Source: CAYXEN01 sp964464035
GTDB lineage: Bacteria > Krumholzibacteriota > Krumholzibacteriia > WVZY01
Assembly (NCBI GenBank): GCA_964464035.1
Contig: CAYXEN010000017.1
Coordinates: 1 to 39,957 of the forward strand
DNA length: 39,957 nt
Direction: 5' to 3'
Shown: one piece after another, positions 1 to 7,440 of the stretch
How the letters are laid out: each line of letters starts with the position of its first letter
How positions within the stretch are numbered: position 1 is the first letter of the stretch
Program-made: the position numbers and the translations under genes
The notes under the pieces: model-generated
The model's input: the letters and a program-made list of their open reading frames with translations, nothing else
Database searches by the model: none
What the model was told of the DNA's origin: nothing

Positions 1-423
1 AAAGCCCCGGAGAATACCCAAGCTCCTAACTAGCAGGGAATAGCAAGCTGAGATGACAAAGTGGTTGGATCCTCCCCACCAGAAAGAGCACCTGTTCTAA
101 GAAGCACCCGCTTAAGCATGCTCTTTGGCTTAAAGATTATTATATCAAAATCCTGACGAGCTTTAAGCAAAAAGACTCGAGCCCTAAGCTTGAGAGAGCA
201 ATCCACGAGAGATCTCCTGTCGGAAGAAGCAATAATTATAAATCCTTACGAAGACAGAGGATCCCCCTTAAAAAACAACTTCACTCTATTTATAGACCAG
301 CTCTTAGCTCGAAGAAGACCCAAGAAGCTGACGAGCAGGGAAGATCAAGGCTAGGGAACCGAGTTCGAGAGAGCTCCGAATAAAACTTCTCTTAATAAAC
401 AAATGCTGATATGCGCTTCTAAC
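1..423 (-). repeat. Repeat copy A: left-hand integron cassette, truncated by the window edge
   Basis: This stretch is nearly the same as 1630-2053, with scattered substitutions and about one single-base indel. Read on the minus strand, both copies begin exactly at an attC core (GTTAGAAGCGC), the point at which integron cassettes are joined. That makes them two cassettes of one family rather than a random duplication. Copy A runs off the left edge, so its own downstream attC is not visible. It holds a 58-codon frame (30-206), listed separately. Confidence 0.8.
30..206 (-). CDS. Possible small cassette protein, 58 aa (copy A)
   Basis: A GTG-started frame of 58 codons on the minus strand, preceded by AGGAG seven bases upstream of the GTG and ended by TAG. 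The same frame, start, Shine-Dalgarno and stop occur in repeat copy B (1659-1835). The two peptides agree at about 47 of 58 positions and share the C-terminal stretch GGEDPTTLSSQLAIPC. No signal peptide, membrane segment or known domain is visible and I do not recognise the family. The DNA of the whole repeat is similarly conserved, so the frame could simply ride along in a non-coding cassette. Its presence with a good ribosome-binding site in both copies is the only argument for a gene. Confidence 0.35.
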   Translation of the reverse strand: MDCSLKLRARVFLLKARQDFDIIIFKPKSMLKRVLLRTGALSGGEDPTTLSSQLAIPC

Positions 424-515
424 GATTAGCGCATCAGCCGCGGCGGCGGAAGCTGAAGCGGCAATGCTTGTCTTCTACGCTAACAGCCGTCGTCGGCTGA
501 ATGCGCGAGTTGGGC
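417..515 (-). other. Integron attC site 1 (about 99 bp)
   Basis: On the minus strand the site opens with GCCCAAC, which fits the R'' consensus RYYYAAC, and closes with GTTAGAA, a near match to R' GTTRRRY. Just inside lie complementary arms, GCGCATTCAGCC and GGCTGATGCGC, with the small asymmetry typical of attC L''/L' boxes. A variable terminal structure fills the middle. It lies directly downstream of the 81-aa cassette gene, as expected for cassettes read on the minus strand. Confidence 0.85.
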
Positions 516-552
516 AGTGCACACTCCTCGCTAAGGTCTCCGCTGCCTAGTT

Positions 553-798
553 TTACCCCTTTTTCTCAAGAACAATAATGGCGAATGAACGTGCGAATTG
601 CATTGCTTCGCTTGGTCCGCTAGAACCCGAACTCACACTTGTTATACCCCCCACCGATCCGAGGGGAATGGTTTGAGTTATGTCCCATCCGCTATTCAAT
701 AAATCCTCCAGCTTGCTAAGTTGAAAGTTCGCCTCTTCCCTGTCGCGCATTGTGTCGAACCCTAGATCAAGCAAATATAACTTTCTCTCCGCTGGCAT
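553..798 (-). CDS. Integron cassette gene: hypothetical protein, 81 aa
   Basis: A short complete gene lying between attC2 (839-900) and attC1 (417-515), on the strand expected for a cassette read towards decreasing coordinates. The ATG is preceded by AAGGAGG, an excellent Shine-Dalgarno, which supports real translation. The product begins MPAERKLYLLDLG, has no signal peptide or membrane segment, and carries a Gly/Ser-rich centre followed by a hydrophobic C-terminal stretch (SFAIIVLEKKG). I do not recognise its family. Cassette genes of unknown function are the rule in chromosomal arrays. No promoter is visible inside the cassette, so expression would rely on an upstream promoter or on the cassette context. 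Confidence 0.7.
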   Translation of the reverse strand: MPAERKLYLLDLGFDTMRDREEANFQLSKLEDLLNSGWDITQTIPLGSVGGITSVSSGSSGPSEAMQFARSFAIIVLEKKG

Positions 799-838
799 CC
801 GTTTCCTCCTTAAGAGTATTAACTTAGTTCCTTGGTCT

Positions 839-900
839 GCCTAACGGTTTGCGCATCACCTGCAACGCGAAGCGTTGACAGGTGAATGCGCTGGTTAGGT
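839..900 (-). other. Integron attC site 2 (62 bp)
   Basis: A textbook short attC. On the minus strand it begins ACCTAAC (R'', RYYYAAC) and ends GTTAGGC (R', GTTRRRY). Between them GCGCATTCACCTG pairs with CAGGTGATGCGC with an unpaired base, and a TTC loop closes the inner stem. The TAA stop of the 176-aa cassette gene (895-897) lies inside the R'' core, a frequent arrangement in compact cassettes. This site makes the integron call secure. Confidence 0.92.
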
Positions 901-1425
901 TGAAAGGTCCCTATCATAGCCAGTGCCAAACAATGGACCTTGCTCCATGATATATGAATCTCCATAAACAGATTCATAGCTTATCCGAACGCTAATTTTC
1001 TTGAATCGTTCGACATAATAAATCTCGGGCTGAGGCAATTTCTGCTGCCCGGATCGATAAAAAAGCCATAGGCTATCGCCCGCCGCCAAGAAATCACCTT
1101 CTTGCAGACCGCTATAGCCTACATCAGATAACACTAGCCCCAATTGCTTCAAAGCCCCCATTTGACCCGCATGGGAGGTGCCATCAAACTCACCATGCGG
1201 GGTGAAGATCCTAATATCCTTAATGATGGCTGGACCGACGCCGTTATTCTTGATTTCTATTCCTAGTTTCTGTCCGCCAAGGTTCTGAAAGAAATCGAGG
1301 TGAGGAGTAACAGATAGTTTATTATGCTCGCGAGCATCTTGGGCTTGTTTCATAGCAACAATAACGGCTGTAACTGCTATGATGATCGTCATCCACGCTG
1401 TTATAAGATTCCAGGTAATACTCAT
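895..1425 (-). CDS. Integron cassette gene: membrane-anchored hypothetical protein, 176 aa
   Basis: The gene fills the cassette between attC3 and attC2. Its ATG at 1425 lies nine bases from the attC3 core and its TAA stop is inside attC2. GGAAAG just upstream of the ATG may serve as ribosome-binding site; a TTG at 1434 inside the attC core is a less likely start (179 aa). One N-terminal membrane helix (about residues 6-25, rich in Ile, Val and Ala) is followed by a soluble domain of about 145 residues with alternating hydrophobic segments that could form a beta-rich fold (for example KLGIEIKNNGVGPAIIKDI). That short pattern resembles small membrane-anchored proteins often found in mobile cassettes, but I cannot name a family or function. 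Confidence 0.75.
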   Translation of the reverse strand: MSITWNLITAWMTIIIAVTAVIVAMKQAQDAREHNKLSVTPHLDFFQNLGGQKLGIEIKNNGVGPAIIKDIRIFTPHGEFDGTSHAGQMGALKQLGLVLSDVGYSGLQEGDFLAAGDSLWLFYRSGQQKLPQPEIYYVERFKKISVRISYESVYGDSYIMEQGPLFGTGYDRDLST

Positions 1426-1433
1426 GCTTTCCA

Positions 1434-1529
1434 ACCTAACGATTTGGCGCTAAGCTGCGGCGCCCGAGAGGGCGTCGCATGCTGGCGCCATGAGCTTCCG
1501 GCGCCGCCAGCTTGAGCGCCGGGTTAGAG
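1434..1529 (-). other. Integron attC site 3 (about 96 bp)
   Basis: On the minus strand the R' end is GTTAGGT, a full match to GTTRRRY, and the R'' end is CTCTAAC, matching RYYYAAC except at the first base. Inner arms GGCGCTCAAGCTG and CAGCTTAGCGCC are complementary. A further GC-rich hairpin (GGCGCC and GACGCC repeats) forms the variable end. It separates the repeat-type cassette B from the 176-aa cassette gene. Confidence 0.8.
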
Positions 1530-1629
1530 CGCTCGGCTTCAAGCATAAATCCTCCTCACCACACAACGCCTCCCGCCGATAGAATCTCCCCTTTACTGCT
1601 GACTACCTCTTGGCTTCAAGGGCATGCCC

Positions 1630-2053
1630 AAAGCCTCGAAGAATACCCAAGCTCCTAACTAGCAGGGAATAGCAAGCTGAGATGACAAAGTGGTTGGATC
1701 CTCCCCACCAGAAAGAGCACCTGCTCTAAGAAGCACCAGATGAAGCATGCTCTTTGGCTTATCGATCATTATATCAAAATCCTGACGAGCTTTAAGCAAA
1801 AAGATTTGAGATCTAGGCTCGAGAAGGCAATCCACGAGAGATCTCCTGCTGGAAAAAGTAATAATTATAGCTCCTTACGAGGGCAGCGGATCCCCCCTTA
1901 AGAACATCTTCACTCTATTTATAGACTAGCTCTTAGCTCGAAGAAGACCCAAGAAGCTGACGAGCAGAGAAGTTCAAGGCTAGGGAAGCGAGTTCGAGAG
2001 AGCTCCAAATAATTCTTTGTCTTAATAAACAAATGCTCGTGCGCGCTTCTAAC
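1630..2053 (-). repeat. Repeat copy B: complete cassette of the same family as copy A
   Basis: Direct repeat of 1-423. Read on the minus strand the homology starts at the core GTTAGAAGCGC (2053-2043). The cassette continues past the repeat to its attC at 1529-1434. Apart from the 58-codon frame at 1659-1835 no coding region is visible. No partner arm is visible to the right of 2053, so the array appears to end here, without an obvious attI or integrase gene. Confidence 0.8.
1659..1835 (-). CDS. Possible small cassette protein, 58 aa (copy B)
   Basis: Counterpart of the frame at 30-206: GTG start with AGGAG seven bases upstream, 58 codons, TAG stop. Eleven amino-acid differences from copy A lie mainly in the first 40 residues; the last 20 are identical. 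The product begins MDCLLEPRSQ and has no recognisable domain. An internal ATG at 1769 could give a 36-aa version. The case for a gene rests only on the frame being kept in both copies. Confidence 0.35.
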   Translation of the reverse strand: MDCLLEPRSQIFLLKARQDFDIMIDKPKSMLHLVLLRAGALSGGEDPTTLSSQLAIPC

Positions 2054-2548
2054 ACAACTTATACATCCCAATCACTCCCCCATCCTCTTGCAATCCATGT
2101 CGGCAGATATTTTATCTTATCCCTTGCGGGCTTGGCAACCTCAATCTCCCACTTTCTGTTAGCTCATATGCTGCCGGACCACTCTGAGAACTTATCCTGC
2201 GATCAGCTTCCGCATAAGCCCCGCCGATAAATCGATCCGGCCGCAAGCGATCCTCAGGCCTTATCACTCTTATCCGCCCGTTCCGAATTTACATGATCTT
2301 GGATCATTATCGATGGCCCGTTGCGCACCGGGTTCATGGGGATGATGCCTTTACGCCTCGCGGGCCTCCCGGCAGGCGAACGTCCCTCGATCCGGAGACA
2401 ATTACTGCAACGCACGTTCGAATGAGGGTAGAGGGTATAGGACACCCGGCCGATATCCTCGTCACCGCCTGACGGCAGCAAAAGGGGGCTATGGCGGAAG
2501 CGGCTGAAGTCCGCGCAGCACTAAAACAGAATCAACACAATCTCTGAA
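2054..2548. other. Intergenic stretch between the cassette array and the GAF gene
   Basis: About 495 bases with no convincing gene. It contains a short perfect hairpin (ATGATC-TTG-GATCAT, 2293-2307) and several GC-rich partial palindromes. An integrase gene would be expected on this side of a minus-strand array, but none is found. Confidence 0.6.
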
Positions 2549-3436
2549 TCAGCTCTTGGAAGGAATGGCTCTTTGCAGGTTTTCGATCGTCTTGCGCATC
2601 CAGATCGCCCGCTCGGTGTGCCTTATGCAGGCGCCCGCGTTCTCCGCGAATATCTGAAGAGCCTGCAGGTCCTGCTCTTCGTAAATGACGTCGCTCGAAT
2701 GGGTGCTTATGTTGAGAACGCCGACGAGCTCGTCCCGGAGGATTATCGGAACGACCATGGCCGCCTTGATCTCGCGGTCGTTGAAGTTTAGATGGGGGTA
2801 GAGCTCGAGATCCTTCTCGCTACGCAGAAGCAGGGGCTTGCGGTTCTTGGCCACCCAGCCGGCTATGCCGTCCCCGATCTTCTTGCTCTTGTTCATGATC
2901 AACGGGTTCTTGTCCCTGTCGCTCGTCGAGCGCACGACGAGTTCCTGGGTGTCGGGGTCGAAGAGCATGATCGATGCGCGGTTGCAGTCGAATATCTCCG
3001 CGCACATCCTCGTGATGCAGTCGAATACTCCCTGTAGATCGGTTTCGGTGCTCATGATCCTGCTCACGTTGAGAAGCGCGTAGAGCCGCGAGGTGTATTT
3101 CTCCGAATACTGGTTGGCCTTTTCCTCGAGCTCCTTGAGTTGCTTTCGCATGGCCACCACGTATCGTTGCTGTTGGGTCAGGTAGATCACGAACGTGAGG
3201 ACTATTATGGAAAGCCCCACGAGGAGGGCCAGGTCGGTCTTGGCCCATGGCCAGATCTGTATGCTGCTGCCGGTTATGAGCGGGGGGATGGCCGTAACCA
3301 AGCCGATGGTCGTGATGACGGCCACCGCGGCCAGCAGGAACCAGTTGCGCCAAGACCTCTTCTCGAGGAGGCTTTCCTCCATGATTTGACGTTCTCCACC
3401 CCACTTCTTCTTGTTTCCGGTCCCGGGTGATCCCAT
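2549..3436 (-). CDS. Membrane-anchored GAF-domain sensor protein, 295 aa
   Basis: The protein has a basic N-terminus, two membrane helices (about residues 31-54 and 66-87), a charged coiled-coil linker (90-115) and one GAF domain (about 125-275) with the signature KIGDGIAGWVAKNRKP. There is no kinase, cyclase or phosphatase domain, so it probably senses a small ligand or redox state and passes it on by protein contact. I start it at the ATG at 3436 because AAGGAG lies eight bases upstream; an ATG at 3478 has no such site. Its GAF domain resembles the first GAF of the phosphatase at 25790-27586. A sigma-54-like promoter lies at 3568-3584 on the same strand. Confidence 0.85.
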   Translation of the reverse strand: MGSPGTGNKKKWGGERQIMEESLLEKRSWRNWFLLAAVAVITTIGLVTAIPPLITGSSIQIWPWAKTDLALLVGLSIIVLTFVIYLTQQQRYVVAMRKQLKELEEKANQYSEKYTSRLYALLNVSRIMSTETDLQGVFDCITRMCAEIFDCNRASIMLFDPDTQELVVRSTSDRDKNPLIMNKSKKIGDGIAGWVAKNRKPLLLRSEKDLELYPHLNFNDREIKAAMVVPIILRDELVGVLNISTHSSDVIYEEQDLQALQIFAENAGACIRHTERAIWMRKTIENLQRAIPSKS

Positions 3437-3567
3437 CTTCTTGCTCCTTGATTTTATGCCGCGTCGTTTTCGAAGCATTTTGATTCGTATCGGTCAGGCT
3501 CTCAGCCGTCCGCCTCCGAACCCGCTCCCGGACCATCCACTCGAGTCTGGGCAAGACCCGAATACAC

Positions 3568-3584
3568 TGCAACCATTATGCCAG
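3568..3584 (-). promoter_or_regulatory. Sigma-54-like promoter before the GAF gene
   Basis: On the minus strand the sequence is TGGCAT-AATGG-TTGCA. It has the -24 GG and -12 GC dinucleotides separated by ten bases and differs from TGGCAC-N5-TTGCA at one position. Transcription would start near 3557, giving a leader of about 120 bases before the ATG at 3436. The match is by eye only. Confidence 0.55.
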
Positions 3585-3833
3585 CATGTCTCGGACCGTG
3601 TGATTGCAGGCGCATAATTCATTCATGCCCACAAACTTAACCGGGAGACGGTCTTCTACGTACACTCGATTCCGGTTGCATTCATCGAGGAGCGAATCAT
3701 TCGTCGCTTCCTCTTCGCCATTCGGTGCTTGATCACTTCCATGCAATTGATCGGCTGCATTTCCCGGGACTTTAGACAAGGTTGGGCCGGGGGCCCGATG
3801 CGGAATAAATTTCCCCCGCTTGGGGTGCAACCG

Positions 3834-3862
3834 GAGACAGGATCGTATGTTTATGATATAAT
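3834..3862 (+). promoter_or_regulatory. Sigma-70-type promoter for the GT39-TPR / phosphatase-superfamily operon
   Basis: GAGACA (3834-3839), 17 bases, then a perfect TATAAT (3857-3862). The predicted start near 3869 would give a leader of about 60 bases to the ATG at 3928 and would exclude the upstream TTG at 3868 as start codon. Confidence 0.6.
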
Positions 3863-3927
3863 ACGCCTTGCGATTCAGCGCAGGCGCCGCCGGCAGGGGA
3901 TGCCCCAGGGAAAGGACCAAGTTGACC

Positions 3928-6102
3928 ATGGCCGACAAAGCCAAGAGGAAGAAAAGGGATAAAGGAGAAAGAAGCGACCGCAAGGCCGCCGTTGAGCCCC
4001 GCGATCCATCGTTTGGGTTGTTGAGCCCGGGCCCGGTGCGCATGGGCGAACTGAAGTACCTGGTTCCGGTGGTTCTCATCGGGTTGGCCCTCAGGGTGGC
4101 GTACTTCGTCGTCAACAAGAATTCCAACCCTCTCTTCTATCATCCGATTCTCGATCCGGCTTTCCACCATCAGTGGGCCAAGAGTATATTGGAAGGCAAC
4201 TTCTGGGGGGACGAGGTGTTCTTCAAGGCGCCCCTCTATCCTTATCTTCTCGCGCTGCTCTACAAGCTCAGCGGCTCGAGCATAGCTTTCGCGGTTTTCT
4301 TCCAGCACCTCATGGGAACCGCCGTGCTGGTCCTCATATACTTTCTGTCGCGCCGCTTCTTCTCGCGGGCGGTGTCGCTGGCCGCCACGCTGATGGCCGC
4401 GCTCTACTGGCCCCTCATATATTTCGAGGGCGACCTTCTGGCGGTCACGCTGGTCGTCTTTCTCGATGTGCTCCTGCTCCTCACTCTCGTCTCGGCGGTG
4501 AAAAGCAAGGGTTCGACTCTTTATTGGCTCTCGGGCATCCTTCTCGGCCTCTCGGCGGTGGCCCGTCCGAGCATTCTCATCTTCGCCCCTTTCATACCTC
4601 TCTGTTTCTACTGGTCGGCCGCTCCGGGCGCGGGACTGCGGGCGGGCAGGGCCTGGCTCGAGAGATCCGCAGTGGTCTTCGCGGGGGCGGCGATAGTCAT
4701 CTCTCCCGTCATTGTGAGGAACTACGTGATCGGGAGGGACATAGTTCCGATAGCTTCCCAGGGCGGCGTGAACTTCTATATCGGAAACAACCCGGAGGCG
4801 AACGGCAGCCGCGCCTACTTGCCCGGCGCATCGAGCGACCTCTATGGAACGTTCAGGGGAGCGGCCGAACTCGCCGAGAAGGAAGTCGGGCGGGGTCTGA
4901 AGCCCTCGGAGGTTTCGAATTTCTATTTCAGGAAAGGCTTGCATTTCATTTCTTCGTCCCCGGGCAAGGCTTTTTCGCTCCTCGCCAAGAAATTCTACCT
5001 TTTCTGGGCGGGGGTGGAACGCTCCAACAACAAGTACATCCAGTTCTTCTGGCGGGAATACGGGTTGGGCAGGTTCCCGTTCATCGGTTTCTGGCTCGTG
5101 GGACCGCTCGCCATCCTGGGCGGAGCGCTGCTGTGGCCCAGGCGCAGGGAAACGGTGTTTTTCTATGTCTTCGTCGTTACGTACATGGCAGGCGTGGTCG
5201 TTTTCTTCGTCAACGCGCGATTCCGCCTTCCCGTAGCCCCGGTCCTGATGATTTTCGCGGCTTACGCTCTCTTGTATCTCTACCACGCGCTTCGCAGCAA
5301 GGGGACCTACTTTGCGAAGGCTTTTCTCATGTTCGTGGTGTTCATCCTGTTCGTCAACTACGATTACGTGTCGTTCAGGGGCGTACGGGCGATGGACGAG
5401 ATAGTGACCCGCCAAGAGCTGGCGAACGCGTTTCTCAAGATGGGAAGGGAAAGCGACGCCCTGGAACAGTACGAAGTCGCCAGGAAAATCCAGGAGACTT
5501 ATCCGAGCCGGGCCTATGACGAGCTGGCCGATGATATCAATTACAACATCGGCGCTCTCTATTATTCGCGGGGATTCTATTCGCGTGCGATAGAGGCGTT
5601 GGAGAACATCCAGGGCCAGGACGAGCTGTCGCACCAGGCCAAGAGGTTGCTCGCCGATTGCTACATGCAGAAGGGAATGGTCGACAAGGCCGTATCCGCG
5701 TATCTCGCGATTCTCCGAAAATCCCCCGACGACGTGCAAAGCAGGATGGGGTTGGCCGCCGCCTATCGTATGAGCGGCAGGAAGGATCTGCTCGATCTTT
5801 CCGAGCAGATCCTCAGGGCCCTGTGCCAGCAACCGCACTCCTACAACGAGAAGGTGTACATGGAGCTCGCGCGGACTCTCGAGGCCAAGGGCGACATGGA
5901 AGGAGCGGAGCAGTATTACGGGGCCGCTTCCGCGGACCCGGACTTGCAAAGAGACGCGCTCCTGGCGCTGGCGTGGCTGTACAAGAGGACCGGCAAAGAG
6001 AAGAAGCTCGAGGAAGTGATGGATTATCTCCTGAAACAATACCCGATGGACACGCCGGTGAAGGATGCGGCCAGGGCCTTCGGGATATCGATCTCGAGAT
6101 GA
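3928..6102 (+). CDS. GT39-like polytopic glycosyltransferase with C-terminal TPR domain, 724 aa
   Basis: A lysine-rich cytoplasmic head (residues 1-40) is followed by about 11-13 hydrophobic helices up to roughly residue 490. The first extracytoplasmic loop contains DPAFHHQWAK and the following FFKAPLYPYLLALLY, the pattern of the PMT/ArnT (GT39, GT-C fold) family. Asp76 is in the place of the catalytic acid that activates a polyprenyl-phosphate sugar donor. The last 230 residues are tetratricopeptide repeats (for example ALYYSRGFYSRAIEALE), probably on the periplasmic side. The ATG at 3928 has GGAAAGG upstream and fits the mapped promoter. The stop overlaps the next start (ATGA), so the two products are made together. 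Acceptor unknown: protein, lipid or polysaccharide. Confidence 0.85.
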   Translation: MADKAKRKKRDKGERSDRKAAVEPRDPSFGLLSPGPVRMGELKYLVPVVLIGLALRVAYFVVNKNSNPLFYHPILDPAFHHQWAKSILEGNFWGDEVFFKAPLYPYLLALLYKLSGSSIAFAVFFQHLMGTAVLVLIYFLSRRFFSRAVSLAATLMAALYWPLIYFEGDLLAVTLVVFLDVLLLLTLVSAVKSKGSTLYWLSGILLGLSAVARPSILIFAPFIPLCFYWSAAPGAGLRAGRAWLERSAVVFAGAAIVISPVIVRNYVIGRDIVPIASQGGVNFYIGNNPEANGSRAYLPGASSDLYGTFRGAAELAEKEVGRGLKPSEVSNFYFRKGLHFISSSPGKAFSLLAKKFYLFWAGVERSNNKYIQFFWREYGLGRFPFIGFWLVGPLAILGGALLWPRRRETVFFYVFVVTYMAGVVVFFVNARFRLPVAPVLMIFAAYALLYLYHALRSKGTYFAKAFLMFVVFILFVNYDYVSFRGVRAMDEIVTRQELANAFLKMGRESDALEQYEVARKIQETYPSRAYDELADDINYNIGALYYSRGFYSRAIEALENIQGQDELSHQAKRLLADCYMQKGMVDKAVSAYLAILRKSPDDVQSRMGLAAAYRMSGRKDLLDLSEQILRALCQQPHSYNEKVYMELARTLEAKGDMEGAEQYYGAASADPDLQRDALLALAWLYKRTGKEKKLEEVMDYLLKQYPMDTPVKDAARAFGISISR

Positions 6103-7403
6103 AGGGATGGAAGTTGAGGAAGTACCTTCTTGCAACCGTGCTGATCCTGCTTGCAGTATCATTCTCGTTCTACGTGTTCTTCATGCGCGGAGGGGAAGAG
6201 CCTCTCAACGTAGTCCTGATAACGGTGGATACGCTCGTGCCGCGAAGGCTGGGCTACGAGGGAGCCGCCCGGAACACCAGCCCGACCGTCGACAGGCTCG
6301 CATCGGAAGGGATCGTGTTCGAGAACTGCTACAGCGTGGCCGGCTGGACCTTGCCCGCGGTCGCCTCGATACTCACCGGCCGGTATCCGATGGATCACGG
6401 TGCGACTGATTTCCACTGGTCGATGGACGACGATCTCCCCACTATGGCGAGCATCCTGAGCTCGCAAGGGTACGATACCAGGGGTTACGTGAGCCACGTC
6501 GTGCTCAAGCCGGTGTTCGGGATCGCAAAGGGTTTCAGATCGTACGATTACTCGGTTCTCAATTACGGGCATCCGCACGATGTCTCGACCGCGAAGCAAT
6601 TGACCGATCTGGTGACGGGCGACATGCGCAAGGTCAAGGAACCTTTCTTCCTCTGGGTTCATTATTTCGATCCGCATTTCATGTATCTGCCCCACGAGGG
6701 ATGGGAGAACTTCGGCGATTCGGATATCGACAGGTACGACCAGGAGATAGCTTTCACCGATTCCCAGATATCGCGTTTGATCGCCTTCCTGCAGCGAAGG
6801 AGGCTATACGAGCGCAGCGTGATCGTCTTCACGTCGGACCACGGGGAGGAATTCGGAGAACACGGCGGCGTTTTTCATTACACGCTCCATGAAGAAGTCA
6901 TGCGCGTTCCCCTGATCATCAGGGTCCCCGGCCGAGCGCACGGGGTGGTGAAGAAAAGGGTGGAGCAGATAGACATCCTTCCCACCGTCCTGGCCGCCGT
7001 CGGCCTGGATGCGAGCTCTTTTCCCGGCAGGAATCTTCTGTCCGATTTCGACGAAAAACCCGTTTTCATGGAGAGAGATCGCCCCCCTCCCTATACGCAG
7101 AGGGCGGTGATGGACGGACCCTTGAAACTGGTGGTGATCGAGCTTGCGGATACGAGCAAGATCCCCGAGGCGAGCAAGGGAACCTTCGTCAAGGTGACGA
7201 ACGTTCATCCCGGCTTCTACCTGTACGATCTGTCCAGTGACCCGGGAGAGAAGACGAATATCTATGATCCTTCGAGCGCGGATGCGAGGCGCCTGCTCGC
7301 GCTCTTGGCGGATCACTTCGCCGGGGGCAAGGCGCGGGTGAGGGAGGTGGAGGTCGACGAAAAGCTGAATGCGAAGCTCCGGAGCCTGGGCTACATCAAG
7401 TAG
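6099..7403 (+). CDS. Membrane-anchored alkaline-phosphatase/sulfatase-superfamily enzyme, 434 aa
   Basis: One N-terminal membrane anchor (about residues 8-29) precedes a sulfatase-like domain. Metal-ligand motifs are clear: ITVDTL (Asp44, Thr45) and TSDHGEEFGEHG. At the position where formylglycine sulfatases have Cys/Ser-x-Pro-x-Arg this protein has WTLPAVASILTGRYP, with Thr84 as likely nucleophile. Thr is the nucleophile in LtaS/EptA-type phospho-transferases, so a phosphotransferase or phosphodiesterase is as plausible as a sulfatase. The start ATG overlaps the GT39-like stop by ATGA. The pairing suggests that a glycan or lipid is first glycosylated and then trimmed or decorated in the periplasm. 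A longer in-frame extension upstream lies inside the neighbouring gene and is not used. Confidence 0.85.
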   Translation: MKGWKLRKYLLATVLILLAVSFSFYVFFMRGGEEPLNVVLITVDTLVPRRLGYEGAARNTSPTVDRLASEGIVFENCYSVAGWTLPAVASILTGRYPMDHGATDFHWSMDDDLPTMASILSSQGYDTRGYVSHVVLKPVFGIAKGFRSYDYSVLNYGHPHDVSTAKQLTDLVTGDMRKVKEPFFLWVHYFDPHFMYLPHEGWENFGDSDIDRYDQEIAFTDSQISRLIAFLQRRRLYERSVIVFTSDHGEEFGEHGGVFHYTLHEEVMRVPLIIRVPGRAHGVVKKRVEQIDILPTVLAAVGLDASSFPGRNLLSDFDEKPVFMERDRPPPYTQRAVMDGPLKLVVIELADTSKIPEASKGTFVKVTNVHPGFYLYDLSSDPGEKTNIYDPSSADARRLLALLADHFAGGKARVREVEVDEKLNAKLRSLGYIK

Positions 7404-7440
7404 AAGCCGGGCGGGGCGCCCGCAGCTTGCGATCGCCGGC

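Noticed and set aside
2254..2481. Possible 75-aa gene on the minus strand
   Set aside because: No ribosome-binding site, Arg/Gly/Pro-rich product, no domain. Left as non-coding.
5658..6098. In-frame N-terminal extension of the phosphatase-superfamily gene
   Set aside because: It overlaps the TPR region of the preceding gene in another frame and would bury the membrane anchor; the ATGA start at 6099 fits better.
3772..6162. Long open frame (796 codons) antisense to the GT39-like gene
   Set aside because: Its product is Arg/Glu/His-rich with no domain. It mirrors a well-supported membrane protein with a promoter and typical motifs, as often happens in GC-rich DNA.
7408..7422. Hairpin between the convergent phosphatase-superfamily and phosphofructokinase genes
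   Set aside because: Six GC pairs without a T-tract on either side; too little to call a terminator.
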